Shown: in pieces, positions 7,815-15,481 of the stretch
Position numbering within the stretch: position 1 is the stretch's first letter
How the letters are laid out: each line of letters begins with the position of its first letter
Source of the DNA: Hyphomonas sp.
GTDB taxonomy: Bacteria; Pseudomonadota; Alphaproteobacteria; Caulobacterales; Hyphomonadaceae
Reading direction: 5' to 3'
DNA: 21,443 bases
Assembly: GCA_024743015.1 (NCBI GenBank)
Contig: JANSXJ010000012.1
Coordinates: 1 to 21,443 of the forward strand
Notes under the pieces: model-generated
Database searches by the model: none
Seen by the model: the letters and a program-made list of their open reading frames with translations, nothing else
Told to the model about the DNA's origin: nothing
Translations under genes and position numbers: made by a program

Positions 7815-8518
7815 TGTCACTAGAAAAACCAAAAGGTGCCTTTCGATTTGACTGGTCAGCGCTGCGCGATTTGATTGCCGTTGTTGCGGTGATGATAGTT
7901 GTCAAACAAAGTCTTCTGCCTTTCACGCAACTCTATGCCGGTCCTGCATCAACCCTAACCGCGATGATCCTTGCGACCATCTTACTGAAGCGTCGTGGAT
8001 CGAGCTGGTCCGCAATCGGGTTTCGCTATCCACCCAGCTGGTTGAGGACAATCGGACTGACCTTTCTATCCATCGCAGTCTTCATTCTTTGTACGCAGCT
8101 TATGGCTGTGTTCGCTGACCGATATTTTGAAGATCTGACTTACGGGTCTCGGTTTGACCATATCGAAGGAAATCTGAACGCTTATATTGTGATTATGGTC
8201 TTGGTTTGGACGCATGGGTCGTTCTTCGAAGAGCTTTTGTTTCGAGCATTCATGATCAGCAAAGCCAGTGAGTTTCTTGGTGGTCGATGGTCGTCAGATA
8301 TCATCGCTTTGTTGCTATCATCTGCGTTCTTTGGATATCGCCATGCTTACTATCAAGGTATTCACGGTGCCCTCATTACCGGGGCGGGCGGCTTTGCCTT
8401 TGGTCTTATGTACCTCTGGTTCGGACGCAAAAATATTCTGCCGATCATCTTGGCGCACGGTATCTTCAACACACTTGGGCAGACCTTCAGGTTTCTCGGC
8501 ATTGAGGATGCCGACTAA
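7814..8518 (+). CDS. CPBP family intramembrane metalloprotease (Abi/Rce1 type)
   Basis: A 234-residue membrane protein with several hydrophobic helices. The CPBP (PF02517) motifs are intact: E139-E140-L-L-F-R144 (EExxxR), F173-G-Y-R-H177 (FxxxH) and H215-G-I-F-N219 (HxxxN). These residues build the metal site of Rce1-like glutamate-type intramembrane proteases. Bacterial members process peptides or membrane proteins or protect against bacteriocins; the substrate here is unknown. The gene overlaps the alternative oxidase by one base (TGATG), which argues for coupled expression. It could take part in membrane quality control linked to the oxidase, but this rests only on gene order. Confidence 0.9.
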   Translation: MSLEKPKGAFRFDWSALRDLIAVVAVMIVVKQSLLPFTQLYAGPASTLTAMILATILLKRRGSSWSAIGFRYPPSWLRTIGLTFLSIAVFILCTQLMAVFADRYFEDLTYGSRFDHIEGNLNAYIVIMVLVWTHGSFFEELLFRAFMISKASEFLGGRWSSDIIALLLSSAFFGYRHAYYQGIHGALITGAGGFAFGLMYLWFGRKNILPIILAHGIFNTLGQTFRFLGIEDAD

Positions 8519-8519
8519 G

Positions 8520-9194
8520 ATGAGCATCTCAAAACTAAGCCAGAATTTGCATCCAATCGGCTCGATCGCGGCCTTCGGCTGCGCGAGCACCTACCTGATT
8601 GGGTTTGCCCTTTTACTCACAGTCCTCGCGCCGTTCGGCTACGGGACCGACGCGATTGATGCTCCCGCAATTGTGCAGTTTGCCAACGAAACGCCACTGA
8701 TTTTGATACTGTGGAACCTGGTCATCTATGTGCTCAATGCGATCTGCTTATTAGTACTCGCATCTGCTCTCACATTACATTTCCTTGAAAAGTCGCCCGG
8801 TCTCGCAGTGGTTGTGTTTGGTCTCGGTCTCATCTGGTGCACTCTGGTTCTTGGCGCTGGGATGATCGCAAACGTAGCCGTAGAGCATAGCGGGGCTTTG
8901 TACGCAGCCAATCCTGATCAAGCAGCTCGCGATTGGATGCTGCTGCACCGGGTTGAGCTTGGCCTCGGCGGTGGCAACGAAATTGTCGGAGGCCTTTGGG
9001 TCTTGCTCTGCACAATCGCGGCCCATCGTGCACAGCACTTTTCAATGGGTCTCAAAGCGCTGGGCTTACTAGTTGGAATATCGGGGCTTCTAACCGTGTT
9101 CCCGCCGTTTGGGGAGGTTGCGGGCGCGCTATTTGGGCTTGGGATGATCGCTTGGTTCATCCTTATTGGATGGGCTTTGCCAAACCAAGGCTAA
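8520..9194 (+). CDS. Six-helix integral membrane protein, unknown function
   Basis: A 224-residue protein with about six hydrophobic segments: near residues 14-38, 58-88, 94-120, 156-172, 182-202 and 205-220. I recognise no family signature and assign no function. The frame is open further upstream (back to 8268), but that part overlaps the CPBP gene. The ATG at 8520 is preferred because GAGG (8502-8505) precedes it at an acceptable if long distance; the ATG at 8508 would sit directly against that sequence. It begins two bases after the CPBP stop and is followed 26 bases later by the lipid-anchored serine hydrolase, so it lies inside the alternative oxidase operon. A loop near residues 125-150 is rich in charged residues and may face the periplasm or cytoplasm. 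Confidence 0.78.
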   Translation: MSISKLSQNLHPIGSIAAFGCASTYLIGFALLLTVLAPFGYGTDAIDAPAIVQFANETPLILILWNLVIYVLNAICLLVLASALTLHFLEKSPGLAVVVFGLGLIWCTLVLGAGMIANVAVEHSGALYAANPDQAARDWMLLHRVELGLGGGNEIVGGLWVLLCTIAAHRAQHFSMGLKALGLLVGISGLLTVFPPFGEVAGALFGLGMIAWFILIGWALPNQG

Positions 9195-9220
9195 AGTCGG
9201 GGCCAACGGAGGAATGTTGA

Positions 9221-10336
9221 ATGAAAAACACGCTTATACTTACTGTCTGGATCTTAAGTGTCTTTGTCGCGGCATGTACAACGCATCAAGAGACGCATGC
9301 GGATTCAGAAGGCCAACTTCTGATCGAACTCGAAACGCTTAAGGTAAGCTCACCAAATGTCCCGGGTTTTGCAATCGCTGTTATCGATAGGGGAGAGTTG
9401 ATGTCTTCCGCGATCGGTATGGCCGACCCTAACGGTCGCGACATGACCGCAGATACACCTATCCGGATTGCATCCATCACCAAGACCTTTGTCGCGGCCG
9501 CGATATTGAGACTATCTGAAGAGGGAAGACTGGATATCGACAACCCTATAAGCGATTTCATTTCGAGTGAACACAAAGTCCTGCTGCAATCCGATGGCTA
9601 TGACACCCAAGCGATTACGATCCGTCATCTGCTCATGCATGCTTCAGGAATGAACGACCATGCCGGAACTGAAGCGTTCCAAATCGCTGCATTCTCCAAT
9701 CCAAGCCATAGCTGGACGCGGACTGAACAAATTCGTGTTCTGATAGATGAGACGGAGAAGCTTTCAGAACCTGGAGCAGAGTACCATTACTCAGATACTG
9801 GATACATTCTTTTGGGAGAGGCCATCGAACGGATAACTGGTAATCCACTCGGTGAGACTGTGCTGGAGTTAAACCGAATAGACGATCTCAAACTCGACAG
9901 TGTACGCTGGGAAGGCGAGTCTGATCTCGTTCCCGAACATCCAGATCGTGCGCACCAGTATCTGGATGGAGCGGATACATATTCTGTTGATGGAAGTGTC
10001 GATGCGTTTGGGGGTGGAGGGATCATTGCCAGCGTCGAAGACGTCGCGCGATACTACGATGCTTTGTTCTCCGGTCAGGTATTCGCATCAAATGAGACGC
10101 TGCGGGAGATGATGACCGCCCCAGGGCACCCTGCAGAAAGCCCCTATAGAATGGGCTTATTTGCAAGATCACTTGGAGATTACCAAGTTTACGGTCATGG
10201 AGGCTTCTGGGGAACGGATGTCATTATTATTCCGGGCCTGGGGCGCGTTGTTTCGGGCGTGTCCTTGGACCAGGGCGGAACGGCCTCGCTGCGGAGTAGA
10301 CATAATGCGATTATTTTGGACTTGGAAAATAAGTAG
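9221..10336 (+). CDS. Lipid-anchored serine hydrolase, beta-lactamase/DD-peptidase fold
   Basis: A 371-residue exported member of the Beta-lactamase (PF00144) superfamily. The signal peptide ends in lipobox VAAC with C19, so it is predicted to be a membrane-anchored periplasmic lipoprotein. Catalytic motifs are S85-I-T-K88, Y190-S-D192 (Asp where class C enzymes have Asn, as in many peptidases and esterases of this fold) and H326-G-G (third motif). A D-alanyl-D-alanine carboxypeptidase or esterase role is more likely than true beta-lactamase activity, but the substrate cannot be read. GGAGG lies before the ATG at a good distance. It is the last gene of the operon with the alternative oxidase. 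It belongs to the same superfamily as the hydrolase at 272-1336, but the two differ clearly in sequence and location. Confidence 0.9.
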   Translation: MKNTLILTVWILSVFVAACTTHQETHADSEGQLLIELETLKVSSPNVPGFAIAVIDRGELMSSAIGMADPNGRDMTADTPIRIASITKTFVAAAILRLSEEGRLDIDNPISDFISSEHKVLLQSDGYDTQAITIRHLLMHASGMNDHAGTEAFQIAAFSNPSHSWTRTEQIRVLIDETEKLSEPGAEYHYSDTGYILLGEAIERITGNPLGETVLELNRIDDLKLDSVRWEGESDLVPEHPDRAHQYLDGADTYSVDGSVDAFGGGGIIASVEDVARYYDALFSGQVFASNETLREMMTAPGHPAESPYRMGLFARSLGDYQVYGHGGFWGTDVIIIPGLGRVVSGVSLDQGGTASLRSRHNAIILDLENK

Positions 10337-10354
10337 CGTTAGTTGACAAAATTC

Positions 10355-10385
10355 TTGAAAAAGTAACCTTCGTGACCCATTATAT
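10355..10385 (+). promoter_or_regulatory. Possible hipBA promoter
   Basis: TTGAAA at 10355-10360 followed by CATTAT at 10378 (17-base spacer) or TTATAT at 10380 (19-base spacer) is the best sigma70-like pair before the antitoxin gene. The -10 area lies between the arms of the larger inverted repeat, so repressor binding there would block transcription. A perfect TTGACA at 10343 has no -10 box at a usable distance. Confidence 0.35.
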
Positions 10386-10409
10386 GCGTTATTGGATAAC
10401 GAAGGGTAC
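10363..10409. promoter_or_regulatory. Nested inverted repeats: putative HipB operator and RBS hairpin
   Basis: The outer repeat pairs GTAACCTTCGT (10363-10373) with ACGAAGGGTAC (10399-10409) at 10 of 11 positions. The inner repeat is CGTTAT-TGG-ATAACG (10387-10401), perfect. Antitoxin genes are commonly autorepressed at such palindromes. The right arm of the outer repeat contains GAAGGG, the Shine-Dalgarno of hipB, so in a transcript spanning it the hairpin would cover the ribosome site. The two structures share bases 10399-10401 and exclude each other. Confidence 0.55.
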
Positions 10410-10413
10410 ATTT

Positions 10414-10728
10414 ATGCCGACACCCACAACACCGCCGAGCGCTGTACGCCGGACCTTGCGAAAGCTCGGTCAGGACATCGCCGATGCGCGAAAACGCCGG
10501 GGGCTTACCATGGAAACCGTGGCGGATAGAGCATTCACATCCCGAAAGACGTTGTCTCGCATTGAAGATGGAGACCACGGTGTGAGCATCGGAATTTACG
10601 CTTCCGTGCTCAACGCATTGGGTTTGTTGGAGGGGCTAGGCGAGCTTGCTGACCCAGCGCGTGACGAACTTGGGTTGTCTCTGTCTTCGGCAGAATTACC
10701 CAAACGCGTTCGGCCAAAACGCAAATGA
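10414..10728 (+). CDS. hipB: HipB-like antitoxin, XRE-type HTH repressor
   Basis: A 104-residue DNA-binding protein. Residues about 18-75 form a Cro/CI-type helix-turn-helix (DIADARKRRGLTMETVADRA, then SRKTLSRIEDG). The tail is lysine/arginine rich. By family, HipB binds its operator, represses the operon and neutralises the HipA kinase by complex formation. The frame is open back to 10372, but the ATG at 10414 has GAAGGG eight bases upstream, and an earlier start would place the palindromic operator inside the gene; 10414 is therefore chosen. Its stop overlaps the hipA start (ATGA), the usual tight coupling of an antitoxin-first toxin-antitoxin pair. Confidence 0.92.
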   Translation: MPTPTTPPSAVRRTLRKLGQDIADARKRRGLTMETVADRAFTSRKTLSRIEDGDHGVSIGIYASVLNALGLLEGLGELADPARDELGLSLSSAELPKRVRPKRK

Positions 10729-11969
10729 CAGAAATCGAAGTCCATATCTCGATTGATGGCGATACGCTGCGCGTCGGAACACTTTTCCGGCAAGCTGCCC
10801 GCGCTCGCGAGTCTGTCACCTTCCAGTATCATGACGAATGGCTCACCCATCCCGCGCGGTTTTCGCTTGAGCCTAGCCTTGCCGTTGGGAGTGGCATGTT
10901 CCATCCAGGCGAAGGTCGCGAGATGTTCGGGTCAATCGGGGATTCAGCTCCAGATACCTGGGGACGACGCCTTATGCAGCGAGCCGAGAGGCGAACCGCA
11001 CGAACTGAAGGTCGTCCTCCTAGGACGTTACATGAAGCCGACTTCTTGCTCGGGGTGAGTGATGTATCGCGTCTCGGCGCGCTTCGTTTCAAACGGCCTG
11101 ATGATCAAGAGTTCCATAAACCGATTGGAGAAGGGGTTCCTGGCTTTATTCAGCTTGGCCGTTTGTTGACAAGTGCGCAAAGAATTGAACGTGATGAAGA
11201 GACCGATGAAGATTTAACGCTGATTTTTGCCCCCGGATCATCGCTTGGTGGTGCTAGGCCGAAGGCCTCCGTGGTGGATGCGCATGGCGCGTTGGCTATT
11301 GCGAAGTTTCCAAAAGATGCGGACGAGTACAGCATCGAAACCTGGGAGCATATTGCGCTTATTCTCGCCAAGCGTGCTGGTATAGAAGTGCCGCGCCATG
11401 AACTCCATCGTGTGGGAGACAAACCCGTGTTGATTTCGTGGCGGTTTGACCGGCAAGGGCATATTCGCACTCCATTCCTGTCGGCGATGTCGATGTTGCA
11501 AGCGAAGGATGGCGAACGGGCGAGTTATCCTGAGATTGTTGATGAACTCACCAGGCACGGGGCAACCGCGAAGAAAGATGCAGCCGAGCTTTTCAGGCGC
11601 GTTGTTTTCAATATTTTGATTTCAAATGTAGACGACCATCTTCGCAATCATGGTTTCCTTTGGGCCGGTAAAGCCGGGTGGTGTCTGTCGCCAGCCTATG
11701 ACCTCAATCCGACGCCGACCGATCTGAAAGCGCGCTTCCTGGCGACAAATATAAGTCTCGACGAAAGCACTTGCTCCATCGAACTCGCCTTATCTCAAGC
11801 GGAACTGTTCGGTCTGGGTAATGAGGATGCAAAAAAGATTATAGCTGAGGTCGGGGCGGCAGTTGCTGAATGGCGTTCCGTGGCTACTGAGGTCGGACAG
11901 ACCCAAAGCCAGATCGAGCGCATGGCAAGCGCGTTCGAGCATGATGACCTTCGTCTTGCGACGTTGTGA
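10725..11969 (+). CDS. hipA: HipA-like serine/threonine kinase toxin
   Basis: A 414-residue HipA kinase, close to the usual length. The N-terminal subdomain (about 1-110) is followed by the ATP-loop region S172-S-L-G-G-A-R-P-K180, where S173 aligns with the autophosphorylated S150 of E. coli HipA and K180 with the conserved lysine. Catalytic-loop residues are N301-V-D303-D-H305-L-R-N308, with D303 as the likely catalytic base, and metal-binding D326 lies in SPAYDLNPT. All key residues are present, so the toxin looks active. E. coli HipA phosphorylates glutamyl-tRNA synthetase and induces persistence; other HipA types target other synthetases, so the target here is open. It overlaps hipB by four bases and ends 41 bases before a convergent gene. 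Confidence 0.95.
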   Translation: MTEIEVHISIDGDTLRVGTLFRQAARARESVTFQYHDEWLTHPARFSLEPSLAVGSGMFHPGEGREMFGSIGDSAPDTWGRRLMQRAERRTARTEGRPPRTLHEADFLLGVSDVSRLGALRFKRPDDQEFHKPIGEGVPGFIQLGRLLTSAQRIERDEETDEDLTLIFAPGSSLGGARPKASVVDAHGALAIAKFPKDADEYSIETWEHIALILAKRAGIEVPRHELHRVGDKPVLISWRFDRQGHIRTPFLSAMSMLQAKDGERASYPEIVDELTRHGATAKKDAAELFRRVVFNILISNVDDHLRNHGFLWAGKAGWCLSPAYDLNPTPTDLKARFLATNISLDESTCSIELALSQAELFGLGNEDAKKIIAEVGAAVAEWRSVATEVGQTQSQIERMASAFEHDDLRLATL

Positions 11970-11992
11970 ATTTTACACTTTTCTGATGCGCT

Positions 11993-12015
11993 GACTGACG
12001 AGCCAACCGTCAGTC
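11993..12015. terminator. Hairpin between convergent genes
   Basis: GACTGACG (11993-12000) and CGTCAGTC (12008-12015) form a perfect 8-base stem with a 7-base loop. It lies between hipA and the convergent lipoprotein gene and overlaps the latter's stop codon. No T-run follows on either strand, so termination would be weak or factor-assisted. Its position suits a bidirectional terminator. Confidence 0.4.
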
Positions 12016-13596
12016 CAGGGCTTCTGAGAGCGTCGCTTCATATTCGTGGAACGGCATACTCTCGGCATAAGCCGTCGGATGCACGAGGTCGCTTTCCAGC
12101 GTGGACCAATCCCATAGCCCTTCCTCTGCATAATGTCCCATCATGAAATGTAGACCTGGCTCGAGAGCGAGCATGATCTTTTTGGCGTGCTCACGCGCTT
12201 CATCGATGGAACCGAACTCAGCATGGGAGATGTCGCTATCCGGTTGCCAGTAAGAGTTTAAAGTCTCGCGAAATTCACCGAAATCCAGACGTAGAATGCG
12301 GAATGTATGCATCTGAGTATCGCCATATCGATGCGAGTAGGGGTCATATCCCGCTAAATACTGATTGTTCGAGCTATCGGAGAAATGCACAAAATTCGAA
12401 TAGCTGCTGTTCCAGTTGTTGCTAGTTCGAGCCTTTCGCCAATTGTCCAAAAGTCGCGCAACGTCTTTCGCTTTGACCAGCTTATCGCCTGCTCGGAAGC
12501 TGATTTTTGAGATCCCCTCGGCCCATTCAACCGAGTGATGTGGCAGGGGACCCTCGTAAAGTATTTCAATACCGACGAGCAAGCATGTTTCCTCTTGTTT
12601 CGGTGCGGCTTCCTGAAGAATTTTCTCATATTTTTCGCGTCCACTTTCCGGAAAGGACCTGTAGGTCTGCTGCGCTTGCCAACACTTATTTTGCTGATCT
12701 TTAATGAGTGTTCGAATGTCGCTACTGTTTGCTACCATCTCATCAATACCAGCCTCCCGTTCCTCACTGTAAGACACGAGAGGCTTCAATCGTGACATCC
12801 GTTCCGAGTTCGTAAGCCGCAAATACAATCCGTTCTCGATGTATTGTTCCTCAGCAAAATTCCTAATCCAGTCATCGGCGAGCGGGCCGGCGGATCCAGC
12901 ACCGTATTCGCCCGCTGTTAAAAGTGCATCCAGGAGCCATTCGGGGCTGGGGGTTCCGTCGAACGGGGACCTTTCAACTCGATCCAAAATCAGGGCTAGA
13001 AGAGACAAACCATCGCCCTTCATCGCGCAATCACGCAGAAAAACACGTTCTTCCCGTACAAGGCCCAGTCCTATGCTGCCCATCAAATACGGGTAAAGGT
13101 CCCGGCTGTTTTTATTGCCAATAATAGCGGAGGTCTTGGCAACACAATCAGGCGCGCGATCTGCCCAATAAGGGGGCTCCCAATCATTAGTCGCGAGCTC
13201 GGACTCTATCCTTGCTTGGAAATTGCGATCGAGTTTATCCAATTCTGCCTGAGCTTCAGCCTTGGAGGCCGCAACCTTTGCCTCAAGCGAATCCAAGCGT
13301 GCAAATAATTCTTCTGATTCTGCATTGCCTAGCTCAGGTACTTGGTCACGTGCGTCTTCGTCCATCGACGGTGTGTTCTGCGCCATTGATTGGATATCTT
13401 TGTTTTCCTCGCCAAGAGAATACGCCGTCGAGTTTTTTGCTTCCATGGACTCAAGATACTCGTTCATGACTTCTAGTTCTGCCGCGTTAGAGACTTCATT
13501 TGTTTTGACGATGTCCGGTGTCTCGTCCTGATTCATCTCTTGGGAACACCCAGAGGCGATCGCTGAAAATATCAGGATAATTGCAAAAAGCCGCAC
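12010..13596 (-). CDS. Large lipoprotein with coiled-coil segment, unknown function
   Basis: A 528-residue predicted lipoprotein. The signal peptide ends in lipobox ASGC with C17. Residues about 18-95 are acidic and low-complexity, followed by a heptad-like charged helix about 95-135 (LFARLDSLEAKVAASKAEAQ) that looks like a coiled coil. The remainder is mixed alpha/beta with paired cysteines, for example near residues 151 and 190, that may form periplasmic disulfides. I recognise no family. The start is GTG, supported by GAAGGGG eight bases upstream. It is separated by 142 bases from the WD40 gene upstream on the same strand, and that gap holds an inverted repeat, so it may have its own promoter. 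Its position next to other exported unknowns suggests an envelope function, by inference. Confidence 0.8.
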   Translation of the reverse strand: MRLFAIILIFSAIASGCSQEMNQDETPDIVKTNEVSNAAELEVMNEYLESMEAKNSTAYSLGEENKDIQSMAQNTPSMDEDARDQVPELGNAESEELFARLDSLEAKVAASKAEAQAELDKLDRNFQARIESELATNDWEPPYWADRAPDCVAKTSAIIGNKNSRDLYPYLMGSIGLGLVREERVFLRDCAMKGDGLSLLALILDRVERSPFDGTPSPEWLLDALLTAGEYGAGSAGPLADDWIRNFAEEQYIENGLYLRLTNSERMSRLKPLVSYSEEREAGIDEMVANSSDIRTLIKDQQNKCWQAQQTYRSFPESGREKYEKILQEAAPKQEETCLLVGIEILYEGPLPHHSVEWAEGISKISFRAGDKLVKAKDVARLLDNWRKARTSNNWNSSYSNFVHFSDSSNNQYLAGYDPYSHRYGDTQMHTFRILRLDFGEFRETLNSYWQPDSDISHAEFGSIDEAREHAKKIMLALEPGLHFMMGHYAEEGLWDWSTLESDLVHPTAYAESMPFHEYEATLSEALD

Positions 13597-13616
13597 GTCA
13601 AAAACCCCTTCTTCCT

Positions 13617-13648
13617 AACCAACTATTTTCCCCTCGGATGGGTTGGTT
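13617..13648. promoter_or_regulatory. Inverted repeat upstream of the large lipoprotein gene
   Basis: AACCAAC (13617-13623) and GTTGGTT (13642-13648) are a perfect 7-base inverted repeat with an 18-base centre, 21-52 bases before the GTG start of the lipoprotein gene. It could be an operator or a leader hairpin. It does not fit the CTAAC-N7-GTTAG spacing seen elsewhere. Confidence 0.35.
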
Positions 13649-13738
13649 CATCCTAGTCATGCGGCCTATTCTTCGCAATTGGAGACCGCGTTTGTGGCGT
13701 GCCGAACAGTTTGGATGATGCCTCCGATAATTTGATGC

Positions 13739-14443
13739 TCATGGCGTTCGAATGATTTCCCACACGCGTGTCGTCTGGTTTGAACAATGTGTAGTGACGA
13801 GCTTTGGCGCAATAGGGCTAAACGCAATCGTGCCGAAGAGAGATGGCATGACGTCTTTTAGTTCTAGAGGATGATCAAACAGTCGTCCTGGCCTTTGATT
13901 CCAGGTTTTTTCTTTAGACGCTGCCGTCAAATCCCACAGAAGTGGGTTGCAATCCTCTTCCGCCACAGACACTAAATAGGTTGAACTGGAATCGAATAGT
14001 ATGGCGTTGATGCTGTTCTGGTGCATGTGGTTGTTCATACTTGTTGTGTGGCCGTGCAGGATCAAAGGCATATCCAGCTCGACATCGAAGACGCCCAAAT
14101 ATCCGGAAATTGAGCCAAAGGCGACATACCGTCCATTTGGGCTAATCGTCACAAGATCAGCCAAACCGTTAAAGTGACTTCCGACCGCTTTCGTCGTGCT
14201 CTCGTCGAGCGCATCGCATCCAATTTCTTTCCAAGATTTAGTTGCAAACGTGCTCACGTCGGGATCATGGGCTTCTGGCGGGTTCAGGCGCTCGCCAGTT
14301 TTTGCATTCCAACGCTCATATCCGGTCTCGCACTTCGTTACGATTGTCAGGCCATCCTCACTGAAGCGCGCATCCGAAAAGGGTTTGTCGCCCACGATGG
14401 TCGCGACGCCCTCGATGGAAATTTTGGAGATTAGGTCGGACAC
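13739..14443 (-). CDS. Short WD40-repeat protein, probably cytoplasmic
   Basis: A 234-residue protein with about four WD40-like units. They end in YERWNAKTG (about residue 42-50), a GVFDVE unit (about 120), LLWDL (about 170) and RVWEII (about 230). Each is preceded by a strand of the FSPNGRYVAFGS type. WD40 domains are scaffolds for protein interaction. Full propellers have six to eight blades, so four suggests a partial propeller that must dimerise or pair with a partner, or blades too diverged to see by eye. No signal peptide is evident. The start is GTG, with GGAAGAG lying across the end of the preceding small lipoprotein gene, six bases upstream, so translation is probably coupled. Function unknown. 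Confidence 0.78.
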   Translation of the reverse strand: MSDLISKISIEGVATIVGDKPFSDARFSEDGLTIVTKCETGYERWNAKTGERLNPPEAHDPDVSTFATKSWKEIGCDALDESTTKAVGSHFNGLADLVTISPNGRYVAFGSISGYLGVFDVELDMPLILHGHTTSMNNHMHQNSINAILFDSSSTYLVSVAEEDCNPLLWDLTAASKEKTWNQRPGRLFDHPLELKDVMPSLFGTIAFSPIAPKLVTTHCSNQTTRVWEIIRTP

Positions 14444-14449
14444 TTGGTT

Positions 14450-14692
14450 CTACTCTTCCAAATCGACAGTTGGGCAAACAAAGGTACCATCTTGTGTCTT
14501 GGATTGAGCATCTCCTAACCGGATCACAAAACACCCACTATTCAGATCACCGGACCTTGTCGTAATTGATACTGAGGCTTTAGCTTCGTCACTTAATTCA
14601 ACCGGAGTTGCACATGCTGTCAAAAGTGACGGCGCCATGAGCAAAACAAGAGGTGGCAAGAGTCCCCGTGGCCGCCGACTAAACGAAGTCAT
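14450..14692 (-). CDS. Small lipoprotein, unknown function
   Basis: About 80 residues. A basic N-region (SRRPRG), a hydrophobic core (LLPPLVLLMAPSLL) and lipobox LTAC mark an exported lipoprotein with only about 54 mature residues. Two mature cysteines, in SGCFVIRLGD and TFVCPT, may pair as a disulfide. The ATG at 14692 is preferred because GGA lies at good spacing upstream; an in-frame GTG at 14704 would add four residues. It lies six bases upstream of the WD40 gene and 51 bases after the preceding gene of the same leftward series. No family recognised. Confidence 0.65.
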   Translation of the reverse strand: MTSFSRRPRGLLPPLVLLMAPSLLTACATPVELSDEAKASVSITTRSGDLNSGCFVIRLGDAQSKTQDGTFVCPTVDLEE

Positions 14693-14743
14693 TATTACAT
14701 CCACTTATCCATTTTTTTGCCCGTCGCCGCCCACTTTTCCAAG

Positions 14744-15427
14744 TCATCCCCCCGGCTTCGAATGAAGCATTAGTATGGCACCCGTTTCAGCGAGAAGTTT
14801 TTCTATCTCAGCGGTCTCGCCGGATGTCAGATCTTCTTCGTCCAGATCGAATACATGGCTTAAGTATGAGGAGTAAGTCACCCATTCTCCGAAAGTCATG
14901 GGCACAACGATTTTTCGATCCGGTGTCGCCCGAAGCTTTTGCAATCTGTTTGTCAGGTCCACGAATTGTGGCCAGTCCGTAAGATCATACATCGAATTGT
15001 CGATGGCGTCGGGGTCAGCAATAATTTTACCGAAGACCGAGACGAGGGCTGTCAAACTATCGCGAGCGAACATCATCAGAGCATAAATCCGATTATTGCC
15101 GCTTCCTGAGTCTAGAAAACACTCATGGATATGTTCCAGCAATGCTCGGTCGTCCTGTTTGGGAGCCGCATAGCCGGCATAATCGATCAGACGCTCAAAT
15201 TTATCGTAATCCTTTGAGGAAAATGAAATGTAGTGTGGGGTTTGGTCGCCCGGGGCGAATGTAGGGAGCAGGCTTTCAAGCTCTCCTTCCTGAATGACCC
15301 AGGCGGCATGATCTATGATGCCAGCCACGTGGTAGTTCTCTGCCATGTAGGAGAACGTCGCATGGATGAGGTTCTTAACTTGCGGATCGAACCACACCTT
15401 AAAAGTGTTTTGAGAATCGTCGTCCAT
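14744..15427 (-). CDS. Hypothetical soluble protein
   Basis: A 227-residue acidic protein with no signal peptide or membrane segment. It appears mostly helical: tryptophan, tyrosine and phenylalanine-rich helices in the first 50 residues and a charged leucine-rich C-terminus (DLDEEDLTSGETAEIEKLL). I recognise no family or catalytic motif. The ATG at 15427 has an AGG sequence about nine bases upstream. It is the third gene of the leftward series headed by the response regulator, 54 bases after the secreted-protein gene, and is probably co-transcribed with it. Function unknown. Confidence 0.75.
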   Translation of the reverse strand: MDDDSQNTFKVWFDPQVKNLIHATFSYMAENYHVAGIIDHAAWVIQEGELESLLPTFAPGDQTPHYISFSSKDYDKFERLIDYAGYAAPKQDDRALLEHIHECFLDSGSGNNRIYALMMFARDSLTALVSVFGKIIADPDAIDNSMYDLTDWPQFVDLTNRLQKLRATPDRKIVVPMTFGEWVTYSSYLSHVFDLDEEDLTSGETAEIEKLLAETGAILMLHSKPGG

Positions 15428-15481
15428 TTCAAGACCTGCATTTGTCTAACGATTTTGACCATCCTGCGAGACGGAAGATGC

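Noticed and set aside
10343..10348. Perfect TTGACA as -35 box for hipBA
   Set aside because: At spacers of 16-18 bases there is no acceptable -10 box; TTGAAA at 10355 gives a better pairing.
13615..15449. Further CTAAC half-sites at 13615, 14515 and 15445
   Set aside because: None has a GTTAG-like partner seven bases later, so they were not counted as copies of the palindrome.
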